From contig JALNZU010000014.1 of assembly GCA_023229245.1 (NCBI GenBank), forward strand, positions 17,926 through 81,925: a stretch of DNA of 64,000 bases, given 5' to 3'. The DNA comes from Bacteroidales bacterium. GTDB lineage: Bacteria > Bacteroidota > Bacteroidia > Bacteroidales > F082. Below are positions 44,075 through 52,773 of this stretch, in pieces. Position 1 is the stretch's first letter. Each line of letters opens with the position of its first letter. Below the pieces are notes generated by a model. It had not been told where the DNA came from. It was given only the letters and a program-made list of their open reading frames with translations, and did no database searches. The translations under genes and the position numbers were made by a program.

Positions 44075-45679
44075 ATGACTGATAAAATTCAGCTGTTTTC
44101 CTATTTTCTTTTAGCCAGTATTTCAGGTGTATTAATGCATGTATCCTGGTATCCTGCTGGTCATGTTTTTTTGATCTTTATCGCTTTTGTTCCGATTCTT
44201 TATTTGGTTCAACTCAAAGGGATCAATAGCTGGCATTTGTTTCTATCTTCATTTATTAGTTTCTTTCTCTTTCATGTGTTGGCTGGCTATTGGATGTATA
44301 GTTCAACGTTTTTGGGAAGCCTGTTAGCGCATATATTCAACTCGGCTTATATGGCCTGGATAATCTGGGTTTATTATCAATGGCGTAAGCGATTTCGTTT
44401 TGAAAAGGGAAATATTTTGTTGTTGTGGGCATTATGGCTTAGCTTTGAATGGGTACATCAATATTGGGGGTTAGCTTGGCCCTGGTTTACGTTAGGGCAT
44501 GTGTTTGCCGAAAAACCTATGTGGATTCAATGGTATTCATATACCGGATCGGCAGGTGGAACAGCATGGATATTAGCAGGTAATAGCCTTATCACTAGTT
44601 GTGTGTTATCAATTAGTCGAAGGGATTATAAAAAAGCTATCAGAGAATTTGTGATAGTTTGTGCGTTGATTTTTCTACCCATAGCTATCTCCTTTCAATT
44701 AGTAGCCAAGCAAGCTGAAGCTAAGCAGCTTATGCAAGTGGTTGTTGTTCAGCCTAATATTCATCCTACTAAGGAGAAATTCGATGGATTAGGTGCAGAA
44801 CAACAACTTGAGCGCGCCTTGGTGCTAGCTGAAAAAGCTGTTACACAGGAAACTGAACTGCTTGTTTTTCCCGAAACCATGTTAGTGTCTTACTTGGATG
44901 AGATTTCTTTGGCTGAAGAACCCCTTATTGAAAAAATACGTCAGTTTCAGAAAGCATATCCCCGACTTGTAGTATTAACCGGTGCCTTCACCAGGAAGAC
45001 TGCCGATTGGCATTTCTCCGATGCCCAAAAAACTATTGAAGACAGCCTTACCTATGTGTTGTATAATAGCATATTGTTGATCGATTCAACCTCTTTTCAA
45101 GTTTATCATAAGAGTAAATTGGTTCCATTAGTCGAGAAGCAGCCTTTTGCATTTTTGATGAAGCCTTTGCAAAAGTATATCGAACGGTCAGGTGGTTTTT
45201 TTGGCAGCTATGGAACACATAATACCCATCGTTTGTTCCGGTTGTCTTCAGGCTATTACCTAAAGCCTTTGATTTGTTTTGAGTCGGCTTTCTCACATTA
45301 TGGAGCTGTTAGTGGTTCAGCTGCATTGATGGTAATCGTTACTAACGATGGATGGTGGAAGAGCAGCGGAGGCTATTATCAGCATTTGCAATTAGCCCGA
45401 TTGCGGGCAATAGAAAACGGATTGTGGGTTGTCCGTGCTGCCAATACGGGTATCTCCGCTATTATAGACCCAAAAGGGAATATTATATCTTCTACAGTAT
45501 ATGGCGAGCAAGCCAGCTTGACAGCAAATATCCCCTTGTTGAAAACACATACTTTCTTTCAGCAATTCCCTTGGTTAGCTGTAGTTCTGTTGGTGTCACC
45601 GGGTTGGATCATGGTGTTGGCAGCTTATTGGGTAGCCTCCAAACCCGTTATGGGTTCTAAAGCTAAAACAAAGCCTTAA
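44075..45679 (+). CDS. lnt: Apolipoprotein N-acyltransferase
   Basis: A 534-residue inner-membrane enzyme adding the third acyl chain to lipoproteins. Membrane segments fill the first 220 residues, then comes a nitrilase-type domain with catalytic Glu (LVFPETMLVSYL), Lys (YHKSKLVPLVEKQPF) and Cys (KPLICFESAFSHYG), followed by VTNDGWWKSSGGYYQHL. A last membrane segment is at the C-terminus. The many lipoproteins in this window are its plausible clients. Its stop overlaps that of the convergent GNAT gene by 3-4 nt. Confidence 0.94.
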   Translation: MTDKIQLFSYFLLASISGVLMHVSWYPAGHVFLIFIAFVPILYLVQLKGINSWHLFLSSFISFFLFHVLAGYWMYSSTFLGSLLAHIFNSAYMAWIIWVYYQWRKRFRFEKGNILLLWALWLSFEWVHQYWGLAWPWFTLGHVFAEKPMWIQWYSYTGSAGGTAWILAGNSLITSCVLSISRRDYKKAIREFVIVCALIFLPIAISFQLVAKQAEAKQLMQVVVVQPNIHPTKEKFDGLGAEQQLERALVLAEKAVTQETELLVFPETMLVSYLDEISLAEEPLIEKIRQFQKAYPRLVVLTGAFTRKTADWHFSDAQKTIEDSLTYVLYNSILLIDSTSFQVYHKSKLVPLVEKQPFAFLMKPLQKYIERSGGFFGSYGTHNTHRLFRLSSGYYLKPLICFESAFSHYGAVSGSAALMVIVTNDGWWKSSGGYYQHLQLARLRAIENGLWVVRAANTGISAIIDPKGNIISSTVYGEQASLTANIPLLKTHTFFQQFPWLAVVLLVSPGWIMVLAAYWVASKPVMGSKAKTKP

Positions 45680-45969
45680 ACCAATATGTCTTTTTTATCG
45701 GGATACCGTTCAAACCATTTTACTACATACGGACATATAGCCTGTAACTTGAGCTTGTTGTTTTGGGCATATTCTGTCGCATAAGCTACTAGTTTTGAGG
45801 CTATCTGCTGCCCACGCAGTTCATCCGAAACAAAAGTATGAATCAGTTGTAACACACCTTCAGGGTCTTCAAAATAATACAAAAAGGCAATGCGATCGCA
45901 ATCTTTATTAATATAAAAATTACCTGTACGTACATTTTGCTCATGTCTGATCTTCCATTCCATAGCCAA
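45676..45969 (-). CDS. Small GNAT-fold N-acetyltransferase (YidJ-like)
   Basis: A 97-residue protein. The acetyl-CoA-binding motif appears as HTFVSDELRGQQIASKLVAYA, followed by LQAICPYVVKWFERYP, the pattern of the short GCN5-like family that includes human GTLF3B and bacterial YidJ. Substrate is unknown. The frame begins MAMEWKI; either methionine may start. It is convergent with lnt, and the two stop codons share the bases TTAA. Confidence 0.85.
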   Translation of the reverse strand: MAMEWKIRHEQNVRTGNFYINKDCDRIAFLYYFEDPEGVLQLIHTFVSDELRGQQIASKLVAYATEYAQNNKLKLQAICPYVVKWFERYPDKKDILV

Positions 45970-46093
45970 AATATTTCTGACGAATATACTGATTTTTGTA
46001 ACAGATTTTTATTAAGTGGAAGTTCAAATACTTAATTTTTTTATACGGCTTAGTCCGTATGACTTGATTGTTCTTCAAGCAGTGTAAATAGGT

Positions 46094-47146
46094 TTATGCT
46101 GTGAATGCCAACACACCCATTTTATCGGCTACCCATATCATGGTGATTGAAAGCAGGAATGCAAACAGCGGTGCGATTATCCAGATTATCCAGAATTTTC
46201 GGACACTACTTTTGCTAAAAATTTCTTTGCATCCGTGCTTGGCACATCCAATGGCCAGAATAGCTCCCGTATTGAGTTGTACCAATGAGGCCGGTATGCC
46301 TCTGATCAGTGAAACGCTTAGCAACAAGCTTGCGGTAATAAAAGAGATCAGGGTGGCCGAGACAGGCCCTAACTCAACTATTTCTTTACCTGTCCGATGC
46401 ATCACTTTAGTGCCCATCAACGAACTGCCTATGCCAAAAGCCGGAGCAATGATCAATATGGAAAGCATCATGATTAAGGCGAAATTTTGTTCGTTATCAC
46501 CAAGCTCAAGCTCGTTGATCACCATAGAAGCAACCGGGCCACTTGCATTGGCAACATTGTTTGCCCCTATAGAAAAAGCAACATAAAGCGAAGAAATGAT
46601 CACCATAGCCTGCAAGCCTGAATGTCGTTTTAATGTCTCAAATTCAAAGTATTTAGTCTTTCTGTGAGGCGAGTAAATATATTTTCCGGCTATATAGGCC
46701 AATCCAAAAGCAACGAAAGGAAGGATAAGCCAGGTTGGAATGATCTCAATAAATAATTTGTTCGACTCGAAATGACCAAAGTATACCGAAGCACCACTTA
46801 GTGCAAACACGGTTGATTGGCTGGTTGACTGGGGAATACCTAACAGATTTGCCATCAAAAGTGATAAAGCTACCGATAGCAGGATAATGGAGGTAAGTAA
46901 TATGGTCATGTTTTCCTGAGGCAAAAAACCTGTTCCTAAGGTGATGGCAACATTTTTTCCGGCTATCACAGCTCCGGCAAACACCATAATACCAAATAGG
47001 CCTGGAATGAGATTTTTAGGGATCAGATTAGCACCAAAGGCAGCCGAGAACGAAGGCGCTGTACCACTGGCACCCATATTAATAGCCAGAAAAAGAGAGA
47101 TAATCAATGGCAGAATCAGTTGGCTATATATAGGATCAATATACAT
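46094..47146 (-). CDS. PiT family inorganic phosphate transporter
   Basis: A 350-residue membrane protein with about ten hydrophobic segments. The two inverted family signatures are visible: FLAINMGASGTAPSF with LIPGLFG near the start, and AFSIGANNVANASGPVASM about residue 195. It should take up phosphate with H+ or Na+ (or with metals). No PhoU-like or pit accessory gene adjoins it. It precedes no other leftward gene closely and is separated by 84 nt from tyrS. Confidence 0.9.
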   Translation of the reverse strand: MYIDPIYSQLILPLIISLFLAINMGASGTAPSFSAAFGANLIPKNLIPGLFGIMVFAGAVIAGKNVAITLGTGFLPQENMTILLTSIILLSVALSLLMANLLGIPQSTSQSTVFALSGASVYFGHFESNKLFIEIIPTWLILPFVAFGLAYIAGKYIYSPHRKTKYFEFETLKRHSGLQAMVIISSLYVAFSIGANNVANASGPVASMVINELELGDNEQNFALIMMLSILIIAPAFGIGSSLMGTKVMHRTGKEIVELGPVSATLISFITASLLLSVSLIRGIPASLVQLNTGAILAIGCAKHGCKEIFSKSSVRKFWIIWIIAPLFAFLLSITMIWVADKMGVLAFTA

Positions 47147-47230
47147 CTGGGTTTGTTTAAACTCCTTAAATCAGATAATCAGCTGTACACAAAGGAAGTT
47201 ATTTGTGAACAGCTATATGTTCGTTGCGGA

Positions 47231-48532
47231 CTAAACCGCCATGACCAGGAAATAATTCTTTTTCCCTTTTTGTACGATTATATATTTTTGTTGTAACAGA
47301 TCAGCCCGACTGATTGAGGCCGATTCGTTCACCTTTTCTTTATTTACTGACACTCCATTGTCTTTAAGCATTCGTCTGGCCTCTCCTTTGGATGAGAAAA
47401 TTTGAGTATGGGTTGAAAGAAACTCAGTGATATCTATCGGATTAGAAAATAGTTCTGTGTTGATGGTACTGATAGGTATTCCTTCAAAAATTTGTAGGAG
47501 CGTTGTTTCACTGATTTTTTTCAGTATTTCGGTAGTACCTTTTCCAAAGAGTATCTGACTTGCTTCCTCAGCAATACGCAGCTCTTCGACCGAGTGAGTG
47601 CGGGCAGTTAGCTCACGGGCTAATGTTTTTTGCAGCAATCGTTGATGTGGTGCTTGCTTATGTTCGTTTAGAATTTTTTCTATCTCCTGGCGCTCAAGCA
47701 AAGTAAATATCCGTATATATTTTTCAGCATCTTTATCTGTGCAGTTTAACCAGAACTGATAAAATGCATATGGCGTAGTTTTTTCTGGATCAAGCCATAT
47801 ATTACCTGATTCGGTCTTGCCAAATTTTCCTCCATCAGCTTTGGTGATCAGCGGGCAAGTTAGTGCAAAAGCTTCATGCTCCGAACCTAATTTACGACGG
47901 ATCAGCTCAGTGCCTGTAACAATATTTCCCCATTGATCGCTTCCACCCATTTGTAGTTTACAGTTATGATGCTGATATAAATGTAAAAAATCGTAGCCTT
48001 GTACTAATTGGTAGCTGAACTCGGTAAACGACATGCCACTTCCGCTATCAGGTGCCAATCGCTTTTTTACCGAATCTTTCGACATCATATAGTTTACGGT
48101 AATATGCTTGCCTATCTCACGAATAAACTGAAGGAAGCTAAACCCTTTCATCCAGTCGTAATTGTTTACTATCACAGCTTTATTAGGCTGATCAGTTTGA
48201 AAGTCAAGGAATTTTGCCAACTGTTTGCCTATGCATTCTTGATTATATCGTAGTGTAGTTTCGTCAAGCAGGTTTCTTTCCTGCGATTTACCCGATGGGT
48301 CACCTATCATACCGGTAGCTCCTCCTATTAGTGCAATAGGTTTGTGGCCGGCAAGCTGAAAATGTTTCAACATCATAATCCCCACTAAATGCCCAATATG
48401 TAATGAATCGGCTGTAGGGTCAATACCCACATAAGCAGTGGTCATCCCGTGTTGCAATAATTTCTGTAAGCCAGGGGTCATATCGTGTATCATTCCCCTC
48501 CATTGCATTTCTTCTACAAAATCCGTTCGCAT
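47231..48532 (-). CDS. tyrS: Tyrosyl-tRNA synthetase
   Basis: Class I synthetase charging tRNA-Tyr. The HIGH motif is TADSLHIGHLVG, the tyrosine pocket contains GSDQWGNIVTG, and the KMSKS-type motif is KFGKTESGN. The C-terminal S4 RNA-binding domain (EARRMLKDNGVSVN) is present. The start is placed at ATG 48532 (MRTDFVEEMQWRG), which matches family N-termini and leaves 22 nt after the -7 box. A more upstream ATG at 48553 lies 1 nt from that box and would give no usable leader. Confidence 0.96.
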   Translation of the reverse strand: MRTDFVEEMQWRGMIHDMTPGLQKLLQHGMTTAYVGIDPTADSLHIGHLVGIMMLKHFQLAGHKPIALIGGATGMIGDPSGKSQERNLLDETTLRYNQECIGKQLAKFLDFQTDQPNKAVIVNNYDWMKGFSFLQFIREIGKHITVNYMMSKDSVKKRLAPDSGSGMSFTEFSYQLVQGYDFLHLYQHHNCKLQMGGSDQWGNIVTGTELIRRKLGSEHEAFALTCPLITKADGGKFGKTESGNIWLDPEKTTPYAFYQFWLNCTDKDAEKYIRIFTLLERQEIEKILNEHKQAPHQRLLQKTLARELTARTHSVEELRIAEEASQILFGKGTTEILKKISETTLLQIFEGIPISTINTELFSNPIDITEFLSTHTQIFSSKGEARRMLKDNGVSVNKEKVNESASISRADLLQQKYIIVQKGKKNYFLVMAV

Positions 48533-48554
48533 ATCCGCATATTCTAAATTCATG

Positions 48555-48562
48555 CAAAGATA
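48555..48562 (-). promoter_or_regulatory. -7 box (TATCTTTG) of tyrS
   Basis: Exact TAnnTTTG on the minus strand. It supports the tyrS start at 48532 rather than 48553. It is back-to-back with the promoter of the divergent SDR gene. Confidence 0.6.
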
Positions 48563-48618
48563 AAATTTATGTTGGAGGCGATCGTTTACCTTACAAAGCT
48601 TTACGAGTATTAGTTTTC

Positions 48619-48626
48619 TATTTTTG
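48619..48626 (+). promoter_or_regulatory. -7 box (TATTTTTG) of the SDR gene, nearly leaderless
   Basis: Exact TAnnTTTG, four bases before the ATG at 48631, the same spacing as at tatD. The Rossmann motif starts at residue 6 of the protein, so a later start is excluded. Confidence 0.6.
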
Positions 48627-48630
48627 TATC

Positions 48631-49647
48631 ATGATATGTATTACAGGAGCTACCGGCATGGTAGGAGCACATCTGATGGTGCAGCTAAGCAATAAGGGGG
48701 AAACGATTCGTGCACTAAAACGCACTTCCTCCGACTTGCAATATGTACGTAAGATATTTACACTTTATGCCCATCAGCCCGAAGAGCAATGGAATGCCAT
48801 TGAATGGGTTATTAGTGACTTGAATGATATTGGGAGTTTGGAAGATGCGCTTGATCAGGTGAAGCAGGTATATCATTGTGCAGCGGTTGTTTCATTTAAT
48901 ACTTCCGAGAGGCAAAAGATAATGCAAACCAATGTGGAAGGTACTGCTAATCTGGTTAATATCCTTTTGCAGAAAGATGGGGTAGGTTTATGTCATGTGA
49001 GCAGTATTGCTGCGTTAGGTTATGATGAGAAACATTCGTTTACTGATGAGCAGACCGAATGGAAGAAAAGGCGTCATCAGTCGGTTTATGCGCTTTCAAA
49101 GCACGCTGCCGAGCGTGAGATATGGCGTGGCATAGCCGAAGGGTTGAATGCCGTTATAGTAAACCCTTCAGTGATCCTCGGGCCGGGTAACTGGCAGAGT
49201 GGGAGTAGCGAGTTGTTTGCGCTGGTTTGGAGAGGAATGCCTTTTTATACAGAAGGAATTACCGGATATGTGGATGTGCGGGATGTTGTAAAAGCTATGA
49301 TCATGCTTATGGAAAAAAAATTGTATGGACAACGATATATAGTATCATCTGAGAACCTGAGCTATCGCCAACTCTTTACATGGATAGCCGAAGGCTTGAA
49401 AAAAAAGCCGCCTCATATTCACGTACATCCCTGGATAGGAGAGTTAGCATGGAGATGGTATTGGTTGATAGCTAAGGTACAAGGCAAAAAACCGGCCATA
49501 ACAAAAGAAACAGCCCGATCATCGCAAACAATACGATACTTTACTGCCGAAAAGATAAGCTCACAAACAGCTTTTCAGTTTATTCCCATGCAAACAAGTA
49601 TTGATGATATCTGCCGGCATTTTTTAGCCGATCACGATCAAAAGTAA
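48631..49647 (+). CDS. Extended SDR / NAD-dependent epimerase-dehydratase family protein
   Basis: A 338-residue enzyme resembling dihydroflavonol reductase-type extended SDRs. The cofactor motif GATGMVG is at residues 6-12, a conserved VYHCAAVVSF follows, the catalytic YxxxK is YALSK, and the segment VIVNPSVILGPGNW is typical. It lacks features that would fix a sugar-nucleotide substrate. It has its own promoter and is 98 nt from the flavodoxin gene, so a shared message is possible but not evident. Confidence 0.85.
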   Translation: MICITGATGMVGAHLMVQLSNKGETIRALKRTSSDLQYVRKIFTLYAHQPEEQWNAIEWVISDLNDIGSLEDALDQVKQVYHCAAVVSFNTSERQKIMQTNVEGTANLVNILLQKDGVGLCHVSSIAALGYDEKHSFTDEQTEWKKRRHQSVYALSKHAAEREIWRGIAEGLNAVIVNPSVILGPGNWQSGSSELFALVWRGMPFYTEGITGYVDVRDVVKAMIMLMEKKLYGQRYIVSSENLSYRQLFTWIAEGLKKKPPHIHVHPWIGELAWRWYWLIAKVQGKKPAITKETARSSQTIRYFTAEKISSQTAFQFIPMQTSIDDICRHFLADHDQK

Positions 49648-49683
49648 TCAACTTGCTTATTTATATACATTCTAAAATCTGTT

Positions 49684-49700
49684 TGCATTTGCGAAATGCA
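49684..49700. repeat. Short perfect palindrome upstream of flavodoxin
   Basis: TGCATTT and AAATGCA flank GCG. It lies 46 nt before the flavodoxin ATG and 37 nt after the SDR stop. It has no T-run, so an operator is more likely than a terminator. Confidence 0.3.
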
Positions 49701-49745
49701 GCTAATATAGTTTAATTTTACCGCTGCAACTTAAATAATTCCATT

Positions 49746-50270
49746 ATGAAGAAGACCGTAATTTTATACTGGGCTAAAGGCGGCAGCGTGGAAAAGGCGG
49801 CCAATATTGTATTGAATACCATAGGTAATGCGAAAGCTGACTTGTTTGATCTGGCTGATTTCGAGTTGAGTAAGCTCGAAAACTATGAAAATATAATTAT
49901 GGGTATTGCAACCATAGGTGCAGATGTATGGTATGATGCAACCGATACCAATAGATGGAATGAGTTTTTTGTCAATCTGAGTGGTAAAAACTTAGCGAAG
50001 CACAAGCTAGCCGTATTTGGTTTGGGAGATCAGATTTTATATCCCGACAATTTTGTTGATTCCTTAGGTTATATACGCGATGAAGTAGGCAAGCTTGGCG
50101 GCAAACTACTTGGTAAATGGCCTGCCGAGGGTTATGAGTTCAACGAATCGGAAGGCTATGCAGATGGGATGTTCTGCGGCTTAGCTTTAGATGAAGACCA
50201 ACAGCCTGAGCTTACTGAAGAACGCATCCACCAATGGATAAACAAGCTAAATCTGGATATGGCATTTTAA
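49746..50270 (+). CDS. fldA: Flavodoxin
   Basis: A 174-residue long-chain flavodoxin carrying FMN and acting as a low-potential electron carrier. The order of strands and the flavin loops are recognisable: MGIATIGADVWYDATDTN for the 60s loop and VFGLGDQILYPDNFVDSLG for the 90s loop, ending with EERIHQWINKLN. The phosphate loop, usually SxTGNTE, reads AKGGSVEKAA here and is unusual. The gene is alone; flavodoxins often replace ferredoxin under iron limitation, but no Fur box was identified. Confidence 0.88.
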   Translation: MKKTVILYWAKGGSVEKAANIVLNTIGNAKADLFDLADFELSKLENYENIIMGIATIGADVWYDATDTNRWNEFFVNLSGKNLAKHKLAVFGLGDQILYPDNFVDSLGYIRDEVGKLGGKLLGKWPAEGYEFNESEGYADGMFCGLALDEDQQPELTEERIHQWINKLNLDMAF

Positions 50271-50410
50271 CTCCTAAAATGCTGTGAGCTTTAGTCTATT
50301 AAGCTGATTTATTTGTGTTTACGGGAGCTTGGTTTGGTAGATGTTTTTGAAGTTTTTTAAACATTAAGTGTAATTTTTTTTATTAGTTGCAAAAATCAGG
50401 ATAGGGTCTA

Positions 50411-51886
50411 TTATTCTGGAAGCAAATTGCGATAATGCTCATACCGTTCTAAAATTTGTTCTACAAACTGATAGGTTTCTTCCCCACGTACATATCCGTA
50501 ATAAGAGACTGGATCGTTGTAGAAAGCTGGTTTTGATTTGTTTCGCAGAAAAAAGTCCACATTTTCAGTCCAGATATCCTTGTTCTTGTTGTATTTCTCG
50601 GCTAATCGTCGTGCATCTAATACGTGTCCCGTTCCAGCGTTGTAGGCTGCCAGAATAAATTTGATTCGTTCCTGTTTATCGGTTACCGTTTCGGGTATCA
50701 GCTTATCTAAATACATCAGATATTTAGCTCCGGCCATGATATGTTCTTCAGGCGATGAGGCTGTATCCACATTAAACTGCTCCATGACCGATGGCATCAT
50801 TTGCATCAGTCCGTAGGCTCCTGCCCAACTGATAGAAGCTGGTTTAAACTCTGATTCCTGATAAATTAAAGAGGCAAGTAGTCGCCAGTCCCATCCAATG
50901 GTCTTAGCTGCTTCCCGTATTTCTTCGTCATAAGGCGATATCTTGGCTCCGGTAAGTGAATGAAACTCACTTCGGCTGCGGATACGTACCTCAGGTGCAA
51001 AATACTTGCTATATAGCAAACGCGATTCAGTAGAGCTATAAAAATCGTTTAACCAGCTGTTGAGCTCGTAAAGCAACTCATTATCCGGTTCTTTTCTTAC
51101 TGCCCAAGCAATTTTTTGTTGAAAACTTAGTGGAGTTTTACTGTCTAAATTGTCATACGTACGTAAGAGCTGTGTAGCTATATACTCGTCAGCAACAGTG
51201 AAATCAATATCGCCAGAAGCAACGGCAGCGATCAGCTCTTCAACGTCACGTTGGTCTTCAAGAACATAAATCGTATCTGCAATTTCATTCATCAAGGTCT
51301 CCAACCGTTTTTTGTAAATGCTGCCTTCTTGAATAACTATTGTTTTTTCGGCTAAGTCGAGAGTATTTCGCAGTAATTGGTTTTCAATCTGATCGCGTGT
51401 GAGCATAGCTCTCCAATTATCGGGTAGCCTTTGGATAAGTACCTGACGGGTATAAGCGATAGGGTCTGTAAAATCAAATTGTTGCTGTCTTTCTTTTGTT
51501 ACTGTAAGACCAAAAGCAAGCAGATGAACTTGTCCTTGTGCTAATTTTTCTTTGGCCTGATCAAGATTATTTTCAATCCGAATCTCTAATCTGACTCCCA
51601 GATTACGGCAAAAAGTCTGCAACATTTCATATTGATATCCCATTGGCTCACCACGATATATATAATAATTGACCGAATTATATTCGGTAAGTACTTTGAG
51701 TTTTCGATTAGCAAGCACCTCATCTAACGCAGCAGAATGTGTTTGATGGGTTTGGTTTTTAGTGTCTTTCGTATGAGTACTGCATGCCACAGCCAGTATC
51801 AACATAATAAAGCAGACCGATCTTGTAATCCATATGTCAGTATGGTAGAACACGAATATTTTTTCACGAAAATAATGAGGATTCAA
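50411..51886 (-). CDS. mltF: MltF-like lytic transglycosylase with solute-binding domain
   Basis: A 491-residue lipoprotein or anchored periplasmic protein (hydrophobic segment ending LAVACS, about residue 35). Residues about 65-290 are a family 3 solute-binding domain (TEYNSVNYYIYRGEPMGYQY; FDFTDPIAYTRQVLIQR). Residues about 320-480 are an SLT domain with the catalytic glutamate in LIYQESEFKPAS, then AGAYGLMQMMPSV and LAAYNAGTGHV. This is the MltF architecture: cell-wall cleavage under control of a ligand-binding module. The N-terminal 20 residues before the hydrophobic segment are long for a signal peptide, so a later start is possible. Confidence 0.9.
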   Translation of the reverse strand: MNPHYFREKIFVFYHTDIWITRSVCFIMLILAVACSTHTKDTKNQTHQTHSAALDEVLANRKLKVLTEYNSVNYYIYRGEPMGYQYEMLQTFCRNLGVRLEIRIENNLDQAKEKLAQGQVHLLAFGLTVTKERQQQFDFTDPIAYTRQVLIQRLPDNWRAMLTRDQIENQLLRNTLDLAEKTIVIQEGSIYKKRLETLMNEIADTIYVLEDQRDVEELIAAVASGDIDFTVADEYIATQLLRTYDNLDSKTPLSFQQKIAWAVRKEPDNELLYELNSWLNDFYSSTESRLLYSKYFAPEVRIRSRSEFHSLTGAKISPYDEEIREAAKTIGWDWRLLASLIYQESEFKPASISWAGAYGLMQMMPSVMEQFNVDTASSPEEHIMAGAKYLMYLDKLIPETVTDKQERIKFILAAYNAGTGHVLDARRLAEKYNKNKDIWTENVDFFLRNKSKPAFYNDPVSYYGYVRGEETYQFVEQILERYEHYRNLLPE

Positions 51887-51924
51887 TAAACTTGCAACAA
51901 ATTACAAAAAGTACTGCATAATAA

Positions 51925-51932
51925 CAAAGGTA
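51925..51932 (-). promoter_or_regulatory. -7 box (TACCTTTG) of the mltF-like gene
   Basis: Exact TAnnTTTG on the minus strand, 38 nt before the start at 51886; divergent from the box at 51991-51998. Confidence 0.5.
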
Positions 51933-51990
51933 ATGAGGTGAAGATTTTGTATAAAAAAATAAAGACATATTCGTATTAAATAAAATATTG

Positions 51991-51998
51991 TACTTTTG
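51991..51998 (+). promoter_or_regulatory. -7 box (TACTTTTG) of the outer-membrane protein gene
   Basis: Exact TAnnTTTG, 49 nt before the ATG at 52048. It gives the outer-membrane protein/lipoprotein pair a leader of about 45 nt. Confidence 0.55.
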
Positions 51999-52047
51999 AC
52001 CGGATGAATAGTAATAACTCATCTTTAACCAATCAAAAACTATTTTT

Positions 52048-52755
52048 ATGAAAAAGAATGTCAGCATATTAATTCTCTTTTCTTGTGTCTTTTTGTTCTG
52101 GTCATCAGTATATTCACAAGAGGTTGAGATGGATTTTCCTGATGAGGAAAGCGGTGTTAGCACCGATTACGGCTTATCGGTCGGTTTTAAGTTTGGGACG
52201 CATGGCTTGGGTGGTGAGGCATGTTTTCAGTTTCATCCTAATGTGCATCTGCGTCTTGGAACGACCTATTTCAAATATACCCAGGATCTTAGCCAGATAG
52301 AGCCCGATATACAAGGCGAAGCATTTGCTAAGGTGGGAGGTGTACAACTGTTAGCAAATTATTATTTTGGTCGGCCTTTTTTTATAAGTGCGGGAGCTTT
52401 ATATAATTTTTTTGAGATCGATATGTTTGGTTTGCTATCTGAAAGTCAGACTATCAACGGGGTAGAATTTCATCCGGAAGATATTGGAAGGTTGGAAGTT
52501 AACCTGAGGCCCGGATGGTCTTTAACTCCTTATTTTGGTGTAGGCTTTGGCCGTACCCTTGCGATGTATAACAAACTCTCATTCGCCTTTGAGCTTGGGA
52601 TAGTATATCTTGATTCTCCACGTGTTCAGCTGCATACAACAGGAATGCTAAGCCCAACCTCATCAGTTGAGCAACAGCAACAACTTAACGAAAATCTGGC
52701 CTGGCTGAATTTATATCCAAATATTAGCTTTCAACTTAGCTACCGAATATTTTAA
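52048..52755 (+). CDS. Outer-membrane beta-barrel protein of unknown function
   Basis: A 235-residue exported protein (signal peptide ending SSVYSQ). The mature part alternates short aromatic-rich strands with turns (VGFKFGTHGLGGEACFQF, HLRLGTTYFKYTQ, RPFFISAGALYNFFE) and ends in a strand closing with phenylalanine (SFQLSYRIF), typical of BamA-inserted barrels. It probably forms an eight-stranded barrel. The large lipoprotein gene follows 18 nt later, so the two may form a surface pair. I recognise no specific function. Confidence 0.78.
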   Translation: MKKNVSILILFSCVFLFWSSVYSQEVEMDFPDEESGVSTDYGLSVGFKFGTHGLGGEACFQFHPNVHLRLGTTYFKYTQDLSQIEPDIQGEAFAKVGGVQLLANYYFGRPFFISAGALYNFFEIDMFGLLSESQTINGVEFHPEDIGRLEVNLRPGWSLTPYFGVGFGRTLAMYNKLSFAFELGIVYLDSPRVQLHTTGMLSPTSSVEQQQQLNENLAWLNLYPNISFQLSYRIF

Positions 52756-52773
52756 CTATTAAACATACAGATA

